From DASYPQ01 sp036006425 (GTDB taxonomy: Bacteria; Planctomycetota; UBA1135; GCA-002686595), in the NCBI GenBank assembly GCA_036006425.1, contig DASYPQ010000027.1, positions 288,423-352,422 of the forward strand: a stretch of 64,000 nucleotides of DNA, written 5' to 3'. A model generated the notes under the pieces. That model saw only the letters and a list, made by a program, of their open reading frames with translations. It did no database searches and was not told where the DNA came from. Every line of letters starts with the position of its first letter. Position 1 is the stretch's first letter. The translations under genes were made by a program, and so were the position numbers. Positions 1 to 8,461 of this stretch are shown here, piece after piece.

Positions 1-1
1 C

Positions 2-529
2 GACGCGGGGCTCGTCGCCCGGGCGGCGAGCTACGTGCAGCAATGCCGCCTGCCGAGCGGAGCCTACACGTACGACCTCGGACCGGTCCCGCGCATCACC
101 GGCGGCGAGGACATCAACAACGTCAAGGGCTCGCTCGGACGCATCCAGTGCGGGAACTGGGCGCTGCGCCGGAGCGGCGACAAGAAGGTCACGGACGAGA
201 CGTTGCGCTGGGGTCTCGAGCAGTTCTTCGAGAACCACAAGTTCCTCGACGCCGCCCGGTTGATGCCGGTTCCGCACGAGTCGTGGTACCGGAACGCGGG
301 CTACTTCTACTACTTCGGCCACTACCACGCGGCGCTCGTGATCAACCAGCTCCCCGAGGCCGAGCGCGAAAGCTGGCACGCGAAGCTGCGGCGCGAGCTC
401 GTCAAGACGCAGTGGAAGGACGGCGCGAGCCAGGACTTCCCGGGTTCGTTCTACAACACGACGTACGCGACGAGCTTCTCGATCCTCGCTCTCGCCGCGG
501 GACTCCCCGGGGGAGAGCGCATCCGGTGA
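2..529 (+). CDS. terpenoid-cyclase/prenyltransferase-like alpha-toroid protein, 5' truncated
   Basis: The reading frame is open from the window edge, so this is the C-terminal 175 residues of a longer protein. It shows features of the alpha-alpha barrel repeats of prenyltransferase and squalene-cyclase-like proteins: aromatic-rich helices (GYFYYFGHYH), a QWKDGA turn, and a small-residue helix near the end (YATSFSILALAAG). No DxDD acid motif lies in the visible part, so catalysis cannot be judged. The stop overlaps the next start (GTGA), so it is translationally coupled to the EboA-like gene and likely belongs to the same operon. Fold assignment is by pattern only. Confidence 0.55.
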   Translation, partial: DAGLVARAASYVQQCRLPSGAYTYDLGPVPRITGGEDINNVKGSLGRIQCGNWALRRSGDKKVTDETLRWGLEQFFENHKFLDAARLMPVPHESWYRNAGYFYYFGHYHAALVINQLPEAERESWHAKLRRELVKTQWKDGASQDFPGSFYNTTYATSFSILALAAGLPGGERIR

Positions 530-1455
530 GCGGAGCGCGCGAGCTTCTCGGCGAGATGCTCGCGACGCGGTTGCCGAAACCGGCCTCCGGCTGGCTCGCA
601 GCCGCGATCGCGGAACTGTCGAAGGGCGCCGACGCCGCGCAGTTCGCGAAGCTCGTCTCGCTCTCGAGCCGGTACGTCGCGAAGCAGCCTTTCGCGCCGA
701 CGTCCGCGGAGATCGGCCGGGCGTTCGACGCGTGCGAGGGCTGGAATCCGGAGCGCTGGAGCCTGCTCGATGCCGCGCGCGTCGCGCTCGTGCTCGGCCG
801 CCCCGATCTCGAGGAGCCGACGGCCTCCGAGGCGCTCGAGGAGGCGTTCCGGTACGGGGACGTGGGGGAGCTCGGCGCCGTGTACCGCTCGCTGCAGTTC
901 CTGCCTCGCCCCGAGCAGTTCGTGTGGCGCGCGGGCGAAGGCTGCCGCAGCAGCATGCGCTCCGTCTTCGAGGCCGCGGCTTGCGACAACGGATTCCCGG
1001 TGCGCAACTTCGCCGACCTCGCCTGGCGGCAGCTCGTGATCAAGGCGCTGTTCGTCGAGGCCCCGCTGTGGCGCGTGTACGGTCTCGACACGCGCCTCGA
1101 TCCCGAGCTCGCGCGCATGGCTCTCGATCTCGCCGAGGAGCGCCGCAGCGCGAAGCGGCAGGTGCAGCCTGAGCTGTGGCTCTGTCTAGCAACCCATGGC
1201 GGGGAACGCGGGATGGCGTCGATCGAGCGCGAACTCGCCCGCGGGAATACACTGGGGAGGCGCGCCGCCGCGATCGCGCTCGCGCGCGCCGGAGGCCTGA
1301 AGCGGCTGGCGGAGCTCCTCGAGCAGGAGCACGAGCCCGCGGTCGCCCGGACGATGCGCGACGCGCTCGCGGGGCGCATCCAGCAGACGGCCTTCCGAGA
1401 GCTCGATCCGAACGAACAGGCGACGAAGCGACAGGACGACGAGACGACCCGATGA
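526..1455 (+). CDS. eboA: EboA-like metabolite-traffic protein
   Basis: A GTG start overlaps the upstream stop and gives 309 residues. The middle segment resembles the EboA domain as I know it: a WSLLDAAR helix, then NFADLAWRQLVIKALF, then LWRVYGLD and a DLAEERRSAKR-QVQPELW stretch. EboA belongs to the ebo cluster, which in cyanobacteria and other bacteria is linked to exporting a metabolite precursor to the periplasm; its biochemical role is not known. The very next gene is a TatD-type hydrolase, matching the eboA-eboB order. The Arg/Lys-rich C-terminus after residue 290 looks disordered. The family call rests on remembered motifs plus context. Confidence 0.68.
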   Translation: MSGARELLGEMLATRLPKPASGWLAAAIAELSKGADAAQFAKLVSLSSRYVAKQPFAPTSAEIGRAFDACEGWNPERWSLLDAARVALVLGRPDLEEPTASEALEEAFRYGDVGELGAVYRSLQFLPRPEQFVWRAGEGCRSSMRSVFEAAACDNGFPVRNFADLAWRQLVIKALFVEAPLWRVYGLDTRLDPELARMALDLAEERRSAKRQVQPELWLCLATHGGERGMASIERELARGNTLGRRAAAIALARAGGLKRLAELLEQEHEPAVARTMRDALAGRIQQTAFRELDPNEQATKRQDDETTR

Positions 1456-2348
1456 GGTTCTTCGACCCGCACATCCACATGACGAGCCGGACCACGGACG
1501 ATCTCGAGGCCATGGCGGCCGCCGGGATCCGCGCCGTGATCGAACCCGCGTTCTGGGTCGGCCAGCCGCGCACGCAGGCCGCGACGTTCGTCGACTACTT
1601 CTCCTCGCTCGTGGGGTGGGAACGGTTCCGCGCCTCGCAGTTCGGCGTCGCGCACTACTGCGCGATCGGGCTGAACAGCAAGGAGGCGAACAACGAAGGT
1701 CTCGCGAAGGACGTGCTCCAGCTCGTGCCGCGGTTCGCGCTCAAGGAAGGCGTCGTCGCGATCGGCGAGATCGGCTTCGACGAGATCACGAAGGCGGAGG
1801 AGAAGGCGTACGTGTGGCAGGTCGAGTTCGCCGTCGCGCACGACATGGTGGTGATGGTCCATTCGCCGCACCGCGACAAGAAGAACGGCATCCAGCGCTC
1901 GCTGCGGATCGCCGCCGACTGCCGCCTGCCGATGACGAAGCTCGTGATCGACCACAACAACGAGGAAACGGTCGAGGACGTGCTCGAGAGCGGCGCGTGG
2001 GCCGCGTTCACGATCTATCCGCACACGAAGATGGGCTCGGAGCGGATGGTCGAGATCGTCCAGAAGTACGGCCCGGAGCGGATCATCGTCGACAGCTCGG
2101 CCGACTGGGGAGTCAGCGATCCGCTCGGCGTGCCGCGCACGGCGAAGCTGATGCTCGAGCGCGGGATTGACCCCGCCTGGGTCGAGCGGGTGACCTGGCA
2201 GAATGCGCTGGACGCCTACGCGCAGTCCGGTCAGATCGACGTCGCGTCGCTGCTCGAGTCGCCGACGATCGACCAGAGCCGCCTCTTCAACGACAACTCG
2301 GTGTTGCGGGGACAGAAGCCCAGGGTCGACGCCCCGGTCCCGAACTGA
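1452..2348 (+). CDS. eboB: TatD-family metal-dependent hydrolase, EboB-like
   Basis: ATGA overlap with the EboA-like gene; 298 residues. It is a TIM-barrel amidohydrolase with the TatD metal-ligand pattern: HIH at residues 6-8, GEIGFDE, a His in HSPH, a His in IDHNNEE, and a late Asp in DSSADWG. TatD proteins are divalent-metal hydrolases, many acting on nucleic acid ends. EboB members sit in ebo clusters and their substrate is unproven. Translational coupling to the EboA-like protein and a terpenoid-cyclase-like gene suggests a role in the same metabolite pathway (inference). No membrane segment or signal peptide is visible. Confidence 0.8.
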   Translation: MRFFDPHIHMTSRTTDDLEAMAAAGIRAVIEPAFWVGQPRTQAATFVDYFSSLVGWERFRASQFGVAHYCAIGLNSKEANNEGLAKDVLQLVPRFALKEGVVAIGEIGFDEITKAEEKAYVWQVEFAVAHDMVVMVHSPHRDKKNGIQRSLRIAADCRLPMTKLVIDHNNEETVEDVLESGAWAAFTIYPHTKMGSERMVEIVQKYGPERIIVDSSADWGVSDPLGVPRTAKLMLERGIDPAWVERVTWQNALDAYAQSGQIDVASLLESPTIDQSRLFNDNSVLRGQKPRVDAPVPN

Positions 2349-2390
2349 CGCTTCCAAAGGACGGCTTCTTCCGCGGAAGGCGGGAGATCG

Positions 2391-3575
2391 ATGGTCGTCC
2401 GAGCGGGCATGATCACGCTTCTCCTGCTCGCGTGGACGATCCTCGCCTCCCTCCAAGCTCCCGCCGGCGCGCGCGACGACCCGGCGGCGCTGACTAGGCT
2501 CCTCGCGCGCTACGACGAGCTCCCCGCCGGACCGGCGAAGGAGGACGTCGAGCGCCTGATCGACGCGGTCGCGGCGCAGCGGTACGCGACGTTCTCGCGA
2601 CTGGACTGGTACCGGGACCTGGACTTGGCGCAGAAGGCCGCGCGAGCGAGCCGGAAGCCCATCCTGTCGCTCCGGCTGCTCGGCCGCCTCGACGAGGATC
2701 TCTCCTGCGCGAACAGCCGTCTCTTCCGCGTCGTCCTGTACGCCGACGAGGACGTGTCGCGCCTCCTGCGCGAACGGTTCGTGCTCCACTGGAGCTCCGA
2801 GCGCGCGGCTCCGCGCGTCTCGATCGACTTCGGCGACGGCAACCACCTCGAGACGACGCTCGCGGGCAACAGCGTCCACTTCGTCCTCGATTCCGATCTC
2901 CGGCCGATCGACGCGCTGCCGGGCCTGTACGGTCCCGGCGCGTTCCGGCGCGAGCTCGAGGCGGTGCTGCCGCTCGCCTCAGAGAGCCCCTCGCTGTCCG
3001 ACGACGTCCGGGCGCAGCGCGTGCGCGCGTTCCACCGCGAGCGCCTCGAGGCGAGCCGCGAGCTCTGGCTGGGCGAAGGGAAGCCCGTCGTCGTCGGCGT
3101 CTCCGCGAGCCCGGCGATCCGCAGCGCCGAAGTCGTCGCCGTCACCAAGCGCGAGATGGAGATGCCGATCGTGGACGCCGTCGCGGCCGGACTCCCGGAG
3201 ATGCTCCGGCCCGAACTGCCCGTGTACGTTCGCCGCGCCGACGACGCGCGCCTCGGCGCGCGGAGCCGCGCGCTGATCGCGCGCCTCGCTCCCACCGACT
3301 GGGCCCGCGATCCCCGGCCACTCGCCGGAGCGGCGCTCGATCAGCTCGTCGCGAACCTCGAGGCGTTCGTCGCCATCGACACGGAACGGAACGAGCTCCA
3401 GCTCCACGCCGCGATCCACGGCTGGTTCGGGTCCGAGCAGCCTCTCCCGGGATTCGCGGCGCTCGACGAGCGCATCTACCGCGAGCTCTTCCTGACGCCG
3501 TCGGAGGATCCGTGGTTGGGGATGTCCGGCCTCGGCGTCTTCAACGGTCTCCCGAACGACGGCTTGACGCGGTGA
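2391..3575 (+). CDS. secreted protein with thioredoxin-fold-like segment lacking CxxC
   Basis: 394 residues, with ATG preceded by a GGGAG ribosome-binding site; a second ATG lies at 2409. Residues about 7-27 form a signal peptide ending APAGA. Residues about 85-135 resemble the start of a thioredoxin-like domain (KPILSLRLLGRL, then SRLFRVVLYADEDV and RERFVLHW), but the usual redox CxxC is absent; the only nearby Cys is in LSCANS. The remainder, including SVHFVLDSDLRPID, fits the later strands of the same fold. A soluble periplasmic or exported protein of unknown role. It converges with the PLP decarboxylase gene one base away. Confidence 0.6.
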   Translation: MVVRAGMITLLLLAWTILASLQAPAGARDDPAALTRLLARYDELPAGPAKEDVERLIDAVAAQRYATFSRLDWYRDLDLAQKAARASRKPILSLRLLGRLDEDLSCANSRLFRVVLYADEDVSRLLRERFVLHWSSERAAPRVSIDFGDGNHLETTLAGNSVHFVLDSDLRPIDALPGLYGPGAFRRELEAVLPLASESPSLSDDVRAQRVRAFHRERLEASRELWLGEGKPVVVGVSASPAIRSAEVVAVTKREMEMPIVDAVAAGLPEMLRPELPVYVRRADDARLGARSRALIARLAPTDWARDPRPLAGAALDQLVANLEAFVAIDTERNELQLHAAIHGWFGSEQPLPGFAALDERIYRELFLTPSEDPWLGMSGLGVFNGLPNDGLTR

Positions 3576-3576
3576 T

Positions 3577-4923
3577 TCAGGCGACGCTCTCGAGCGTCTC
3601 GAAGATCCGGTCGACCCAGTCCGCGTGCTCGGGCTTGATCAGGCACGACCGCAGGCACGCGACCTCGTCCTCGTCCCAGGTGAACCCGTTCCATCGTTCG
3701 GCGAGCAGCGCGCGCGGCAGGCGGGCGACGGCGAGGTGGAGTCCCGCGGCGGCGGCATCGCGGAAGATCGCGTGCGTCCGCTTCGAGGTCGCGCTCGCGC
3801 TCGCTTCGCGCGGTGCCCAGACGACGATGTCGAGCTCCGGAGCGAGCGCGAGGCGCCAGCGCGCGCCGGCGGAGAGCTTCCCGGCGAGCGCGAGCGCCGC
3901 GCGGCGGCAGCGCGTCAGTCCCTCCGCGAAACGCCCGCCGCGCTCGAGCGGGAGCAGGCGCTGCGTCGCCCACAGAGCCACGGCGGCCGCGCCGGCGCGT
4001 GAGCACTCGAGGCTGATCTCGCCGAGGTGCAGCTCGGCCGAGCTGAAGTACGTGTACGGCGAGTCGTGGCGGTACAGCGCACCGACGCTGGGATCGCGGA
4101 AGAGCACGCAGCCGCACCCGTAGGGCTGCAAGCCGTGCTTGTGCGGATCGATCGCGAGCGAGTCGACTCCCGCGAGCGCGTCGAACGCCGCGCGCGTGTC
4201 CTGCTCGAGCCCCTCGGCGAGCGCGAAGTACCCGCCGTACGCGGCGTCCGCGTGCACGCGCAGGCCGTGCTCGCGCGCGAGTGCCAGGATCGCGGGCAAG
4301 GGATCGACCGATCCGAGCATCGTCGTCCCCATCGTCGCGACGACGGTGCCGACGCCGCCGCGGCGGATGCGACCGCGGAGTGCATCGAGGTCCATGCGCC
4401 CCTGCGCGTCGACGGGAACCTCCTCGAAGGAGAGGCCGAGGACCTGCGAGAGCCGCGCGTGCGTGTAGTGGGAGATCGACGACGCGAGGATGGTCGCCCC
4501 CGGCCGGAGCTTCCCGGCGACCCACAGCGCCTCGAGGTTCGCCATCGTGCCGCCGCCGGTGAGGTGACCGAGATGCGTGGGCCAGCCGAACGAGGCCGCG
4601 ATCGCCGCGACGACCTCCTTCTCCATCGCCGAGCTCGCGCGCCCGCCGTCGAGGGCGTGGTTGTTCGGGTTCACCCACTGCGCGAGCTGGTAGGCGACGC
4701 GCGCGATCGCGTGCGGCGGCTTCAGCATCTGCCCGACGTACATCGGATGCGGATAGGGGAAGTTGTCGCGCAGCCGCGCCGCGACCTCGAGCAGCACGGC
4801 GCGCACCCGCTCGAGCTCGGCCTCGGAGAGCTCGCCGTCGAAGCGCGGCAGATCGTCGAAGCCGTGTTCGAGCTCGCGCAGCGCCTCCTGGAGGAGCGCG
4901 AGGCTCTTCGTCTCGAGGGTCAT
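3577..4923 (-). CDS. pyridoxal-dependent decarboxylase family protein (group II type)
   Basis: 448 residues from an ATG that faces the divergent M28 peptidase gene. Fold-type I PLP enzyme: HADAAYGG (Asp226 for the pyridine nitrogen) and IDPHKHGLQPYGCG, with Lys262 as the Schiff-base lysine. The N-terminal motif NPNNHALDGGRASS and the TGGGTMAN turn are typical of glutamate/tyrosine/aromatic amino acid decarboxylases. It would decarboxylate an amino acid or a related acid; the substrate cannot be read from sequence. It could also be one of the lyase or cysteine-sulfinate branches of the family. Confidence 0.85.
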   Translation of the reverse strand: MTLETKSLALLQEALRELEHGFDDLPRFDGELSEAELERVRAVLLEVAARLRDNFPYPHPMYVGQMLKPPHAIARVAYQLAQWVNPNNHALDGGRASSAMEKEVVAAIAASFGWPTHLGHLTGGGTMANLEALWVAGKLRPGATILASSISHYTHARLSQVLGLSFEEVPVDAQGRMDLDALRGRIRRGGVGTVVATMGTTMLGSVDPLPAILALAREHGLRVHADAAYGGYFALAEGLEQDTRAAFDALAGVDSLAIDPHKHGLQPYGCGCVLFRDPSVGALYRHDSPYTYFSSAELHLGEISLECSRAGAAAVALWATQRLLPLERGGRFAEGLTRCRRAALALAGKLSAGARWRLALAPELDIVVWAPREASASATSKRTHAIFRDAAAAGLHLAVARLPRALLAERWNGFTWDEDEVACLRSCLIKPEHADWVDRIFETLESVA

Positions 4924-4958
4924 CGGATCGAAGCTTCCCGCCGGCGGGGCGGAACTTC

Positions 4959-4964
4959 TACCAT
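4959..4964 (+). promoter_or_regulatory. candidate -10 element for a leaderless M28 peptidase transcript
   Basis: TACCAT with only seven bases before the ATG at 4972, and no Shine-Dalgarno between. A weak TTCCCG 18 bases upstream (4935-4940) could be the -35. The predicted transcription start falls at or one base before the ATG. Confidence 0.4.
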
Positions 4965-4971
4965 CTCCGCC

Positions 4972-6654
4972 ATGAAACGCGCTCTGCTCGTCGGTCTGGG
5001 CCTTCTTCCCGGGTGTATCTTCGTCGTGCACGGCCATCCGGACTCCGACGCGAGCGCGAGCGCCGCGCCGGCGATCTCCCCGTCCGATCTCCTCGCCCGG
5101 ATCAAGACGCTCTCCTCCGACGAGTTCGAAGGCCGCGGGCCCGCGACGCCCGGCGAGGAGAAGACCGTCGCGTACCTGACCGACGCGTTCCGCTCGATCG
5201 GGCTCGAGCCCGGGAATCCCGACGGGACGTACGTGCAGAATGTGCCGCTCGCCGGGTTGAAGGGGACGCCCACCGGCTCGATCGCCGCGGGCGACAAGAC
5301 GATCCAGTTCGACTTCCCGAAGGACGCCGTCGCGCTGACGCGCCGCTTCGCGCCGTCCGCGGACGTGCCGGATTCCGAGGTCGTCTTCGTCGGCTACGGC
5401 ATCGTCGCGCCGGAGTACGGCTGGGACGACTACAAGGGCGTCGACGTGCGCGGCAAGACGATCGTGATGCTCGTCAACGATCCGCCCGTTCCGGACCCGA
5501 AGGATCCGACGAAGCTCGACGACGCCGTCTTCAAGGGCCGCGCGATGACGTACTACGGGCGCTGGACGTACAAGTACGAGATCGCGGCCGAGAAGGGCGC
5601 CGCCGCCGCGCTGATCGTGCACCAGGAAGGTCCCGCGGGGTATCCGTGGAGCGTCGTCGAGAAGAGCTGGAGCCGCGAGATCTTCGACATCGACACGCCG
5701 GACGGGAACCAGGGGCGCGCCGCGGTCGAGGGCTGGATCACGCTCGACAAGGCGAAGGAGCTGTGCGCGGCGTGCGGGAAGGACTTCGCGGCGCTCGAGG
5801 CGAGCGCGCGGGCGCGCGAATTCCAGCCGGCCGCGCTGGCGGCGCGCGCGCGCTTCCACGTCGCGAACGAGCTCCGGCGCGTCCCCTCGCGCAACGTCGT
5901 CGCGAAGCTCACGGGCTCGGATCCCGCGCTGCGCGACGAATGGGTCGTCTACACGGCGCACTGGGACCACCTCGGCAAGAGCGCGGACGCCCAAGGCGAC
6001 GGGATCTTCAACGGCGCGGTCGACAACGCGTCGGGGACTGCGGGACTCCTCGAGATCGCGAAGTCGTTCGCGAGCGGACCGCGCCCGAAGCGCTCGATCC
6101 TGTTCGTGTCCGTGACGGCGGAGGAGAAGGGACTGCTCGGCTCGAAGTGGTACGCGACGCATCCGCTCCATCCGCTCGAGAAGACGCTCGCCGACATCAA
6201 CATGGATTCGCTGAACACGTGGGGGCGGACGAGCGACATCGTCTCCGTCGGCTACGGGCAGTCGACGCTCGACGAGCTCCTCGTGCGGCTCGCGGGCGAG
6301 GACGGGCGCACGGTGAAGCCCGATCCGCAGCCGGAGAAGGGCGCGTACTACCGCTCGGACCACTTCGAGTTCGCGAAAGTCGGCGTGCCCGCGCTCTACG
6401 CCGACTCGGGGACCGACGTCCTCGGCCGTCCGCCCGGCTGGGGCGCCGAGAAGGGCGACGCGTTCACCGCGCACGACTACCACCAGCCTTCCGACGAAGT
6501 GAAGCCCGACTGGGACCTCTCCGGCGCGGTGCAGGACCTCGCACTGCTCGAGCGCCTCGGCCGCGCTCTCGCCGACGGGGATCGCTGGCCCGAGTGGAAG
6601 GAAGGCAGCGAGTTCAAGGCGCGGCGCGAGGCGATGCTGCGCGGTACGCGATGA
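4972..6654 (+). CDS. M28-family zinc aminopeptidase lipoprotein with PA domain
   Basis: 560 residues. The N-terminus is a lipoprotein signal with lipobox LPGC (Cys15), so it is predicted to be membrane anchored outside the cytoplasm. Residues roughly 130-260 look like a protease-associated insert. The catalytic domain carries the M28 ligand series: AHWDHLG, DNASGTA, the EE pair in TAEEKGLLG, INMDSLN and RSDHFEFAK. It should cleave N-terminal residues from peptides. It is the first gene of a run overlapping the sulfatase-fold gene (ATGA), then the MORN-repeat gene (GTGA), suggesting co-translation. Confidence 0.9.
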   Translation: MKRALLVGLGLLPGCIFVVHGHPDSDASASAAPAISPSDLLARIKTLSSDEFEGRGPATPGEEKTVAYLTDAFRSIGLEPGNPDGTYVQNVPLAGLKGTPTGSIAAGDKTIQFDFPKDAVALTRRFAPSADVPDSEVVFVGYGIVAPEYGWDDYKGVDVRGKTIVMLVNDPPVPDPKDPTKLDDAVFKGRAMTYYGRWTYKYEIAAEKGAAAALIVHQEGPAGYPWSVVEKSWSREIFDIDTPDGNQGRAAVEGWITLDKAKELCAACGKDFAALEASARAREFQPAALAARARFHVANELRRVPSRNVVAKLTGSDPALRDEWVVYTAHWDHLGKSADAQGDGIFNGAVDNASGTAGLLEIAKSFASGPRPKRSILFVSVTAEEKGLLGSKWYATHPLHPLEKTLADINMDSLNTWGRTSDIVSVGYGQSTLDELLVRLAGEDGRTVKPDPQPEKGAYYRSDHFEFAKVGVPALYADSGTDVLGRPPGWGAEKGDAFTAHDYHQPSDEVKPDWDLSGAVQDLALLERLGRALADGDRWPEWKEGSEFKARREAMLRGTR

Positions 6655-7931
6655 GGCGCGGGTTCCGGACGCTGGCGCTCGTCCTCGCGGCCGCGGCGCT
6701 CGCCTGCGATCCGCCTGCGAAGCGACCGAACCTCCTCTTCATCAGCATCGACACGCTCCGCGCGGATCACCTCGGCGCGTACGGCTGGAATCGTCCCACG
6801 TCGCCGAACCTCGACGCGTTCGCCGCGAAGTCGGTCGTGTTCGAGAACGCGCAGTCGGCGTCCTCGTGGACGCTCCCGAGCCTCGCGTCGGTGATGACGT
6901 CGCTCCAGGCGTCGACGCACGGCTGCGAGAAGGACTCCGCGCGCCTCGATCCCTCCTACACGACGCTCGCCGAGATCCTGCGCGACGCGGGGTACGACAC
7001 CGCGATCGTCGCGAGCCACCTCTTCCTCAACGCCGGACACGGCCTCCAGCAGGGATTCACGCGCGTCGACACGCGCATCCTCCAGGACGAGCGCGCGATC
7101 ACCTCGCCGGCGGTCACCGACTGGGGCGTGCACTGGCTCGAGCAGAAGGCCGCGGTGCACGACGGCGCCCCGTGGTTCCTGTGGCTGCACTACTTCGATC
7201 CGCACGCGCCCTATCTCGTGCACGAAGGGATCTCCGAGGCGTTCGGAACGGAGACGGACCTCGACCGCTACGACGGCGAGATCGCGTTCACGGACCGTCA
7301 CCTCGGCCGTCTCTTCGAGGCGTTCGAGCGCCTCGGGTTCGCCGCGGACACCGTGGTCGTCCTCGTCGCCGACCACGGCGAGGAGTTCGGCGAGCACGGC
7401 CAGAAGGGCCACGGCTACGACCTGCACGAGGAAGTCATCCACGTGCCGCTCGTCGTGCGTGCGCCGGGCCTCGCGCCACGTCGCGTTCCCGAGCCGGTCC
7501 CCACGGTCGACCTCATGCCGACGCTGCTCGACCTGTGCGGCGCGCGCGCGGACCACGAGATCGAGGGCAGGACGCTCGCGCCGCTCCTGCGCGGCGAGGG
7601 CGGGCCCGCGCGGGAGGCGTTCTCGGAGGCGCGTTGGAAGTTCCGCCACGACATCGCGAGCCTGCGCCGCGGTCCGTGGAAGTACATCGACAGCCACCGC
7701 GGCGACGAGGTGCTCGAGATGCTGTTCGATCACGCGGTCGATCCCGCGGAGACGAAGAACGTGCTCGCGGAGCACCCGGACGTCGCCGCGGAGCTGCGCG
7801 CCGGGCTCCGCGCGCGCCTCGAGCGCGCGAAGGCGCTCGCGAAGTCGTACGAGCGGCTCCAGCTCTCGGACCTGACGCCCAGCGAGGAAGAACGGTTGCG
7901 GAGACTGGGCTACGCCGGAGGAGACAAGTGA
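6651..7931 (+). CDS. sulfatase-fold (alkaline phosphatase superfamily) lipoprotein, Thr at the nucleophile site
   Basis: 426 residues, ATGA overlap with the peptidase gene. A lipobox ends at Cys19. The fold is clear from ISIDTLRADHLG (metal Asp), the SSWTLPSLAS helix cap and VADHGEEFGEHG. Classical sulfatases need Cys or Ser in C/S-x-P-S-R, to be converted to formylglycine; here the position is Thr74 in WTLPS. This subgroup may therefore use Thr directly, as phosphoethanolamine transferases do, rather than act as a formylglycine sulfatase. Predicted extracytoplasmic; the substrate is unknown. Confidence 0.82.
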   Translation: MRRGFRTLALVLAAAALACDPPAKRPNLLFISIDTLRADHLGAYGWNRPTSPNLDAFAAKSVVFENAQSASSWTLPSLASVMTSLQASTHGCEKDSARLDPSYTTLAEILRDAGYDTAIVASHLFLNAGHGLQQGFTRVDTRILQDERAITSPAVTDWGVHWLEQKAAVHDGAPWFLWLHYFDPHAPYLVHEGISEAFGTETDLDRYDGEIAFTDRHLGRLFEAFERLGFAADTVVVLVADHGEEFGEHGQKGHGYDLHEEVIHVPLVVRAPGLAPRRVPEPVPTVDLMPTLLDLCGARADHEIEGRTLAPLLRGEGGPAREAFSEARWKFRHDIASLRRGPWKYIDSHRGDEVLEMLFDHAVDPAETKNVLAEHPDVAAELRAGLRARLERAKALAKSYERLQLSDLTPSEEERLRRLGYAGGDK

Positions 7932-8461
7932 GAGCGCCCGCGCTGCGGTGGATCGCGCTCGCGTTGCTCGTCGCCTGCGGATCGGGAGAGGAAGTGCGCC
8001 GCGTCTCGTACGCGAACGGACATCCCTGGTCCGAGCTGCGCTACCGCGACGGGAAGGCCGACGGTCCGTTCACGACCTGGTACGAGAACGGGCAGAAGGC
8101 GAACGAAGGCCGCCATTTCGCCGGACGGCTCCAGGGCAAGGTGACCGAGTGGCACGAGGACGGCACGGTCGTGCTCGAAGCGAGCTACGACCGCGGGCAT
8201 CTCGACGGACCGTGGCACGAGCGCTGGCCGGACGGCAAGGAACGTTGCATCGCGAACTTCAAGAAGGGGAAGCTCGACGGGCTCTACACGGAGTGGAATC
8301 GCGAAGGGATCAAGATCCTGACCGGGCGCTACGTCGACGGGTTCCGTGAAGGCGAGTGGACCGGGACGACCCAGGACGGGAAGACGACCAAGACGTCCGC
8401 CTACGTCCACGGCGAGCTGAAGACGGACCTCGACCGCGAGAGCTCAGGCAAGCGCCAGTAG
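7928..8461 (+). CDS. MORN-repeat (YwqK-like) lipoprotein
   Basis: 177 residues, GTG start overlapping the sulfatase-fold stop. A short lipoprotein signal ends at Cys17 (LLVAC). The body is a chain of about six MORN-type repeats of the form YxNGxxxGxWxxWxxdG, for example DGPFTTWYENG, GHLDGPWHERWPDG and GLYTEWNREG. Proteins of this type are named YwqK-like antitoxins in databases, but no toxin partner is present here and a structural or binding role is as likely. Its 3' end overlaps the convergent amidohydrolase gene by 18 bases. Confidence 0.8.
   Translation: MRAPALRWIALALLVACGSGEEVRRVSYANGHPWSELRYRDGKADGPFTTWYENGQKANEGRHFAGRLQGKVTEWHEDGTVVLEASYDRGHLDGPWHERWPDGKERCIANFKKGKLDGLYTEWNREGIKILTGRYVDGFREGEWTGTTQDGKTTKTSAYVHGELKTDLDRESSGKRQ

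Noticed and set aside
3577..6483. A 968-codon frame that would extend the PLP decarboxylase at its N-terminus
   Set aside because: The extension is antisense to the M28 peptidase and the family begins at the ATG at 4923.
7928..8461. Toxin-antitoxin system based on the YwqK-like label
   Set aside because: No toxin-like gene adjoins it; the neighbours are a sulfatase-fold lipoprotein and a convergent amidohydrolase.
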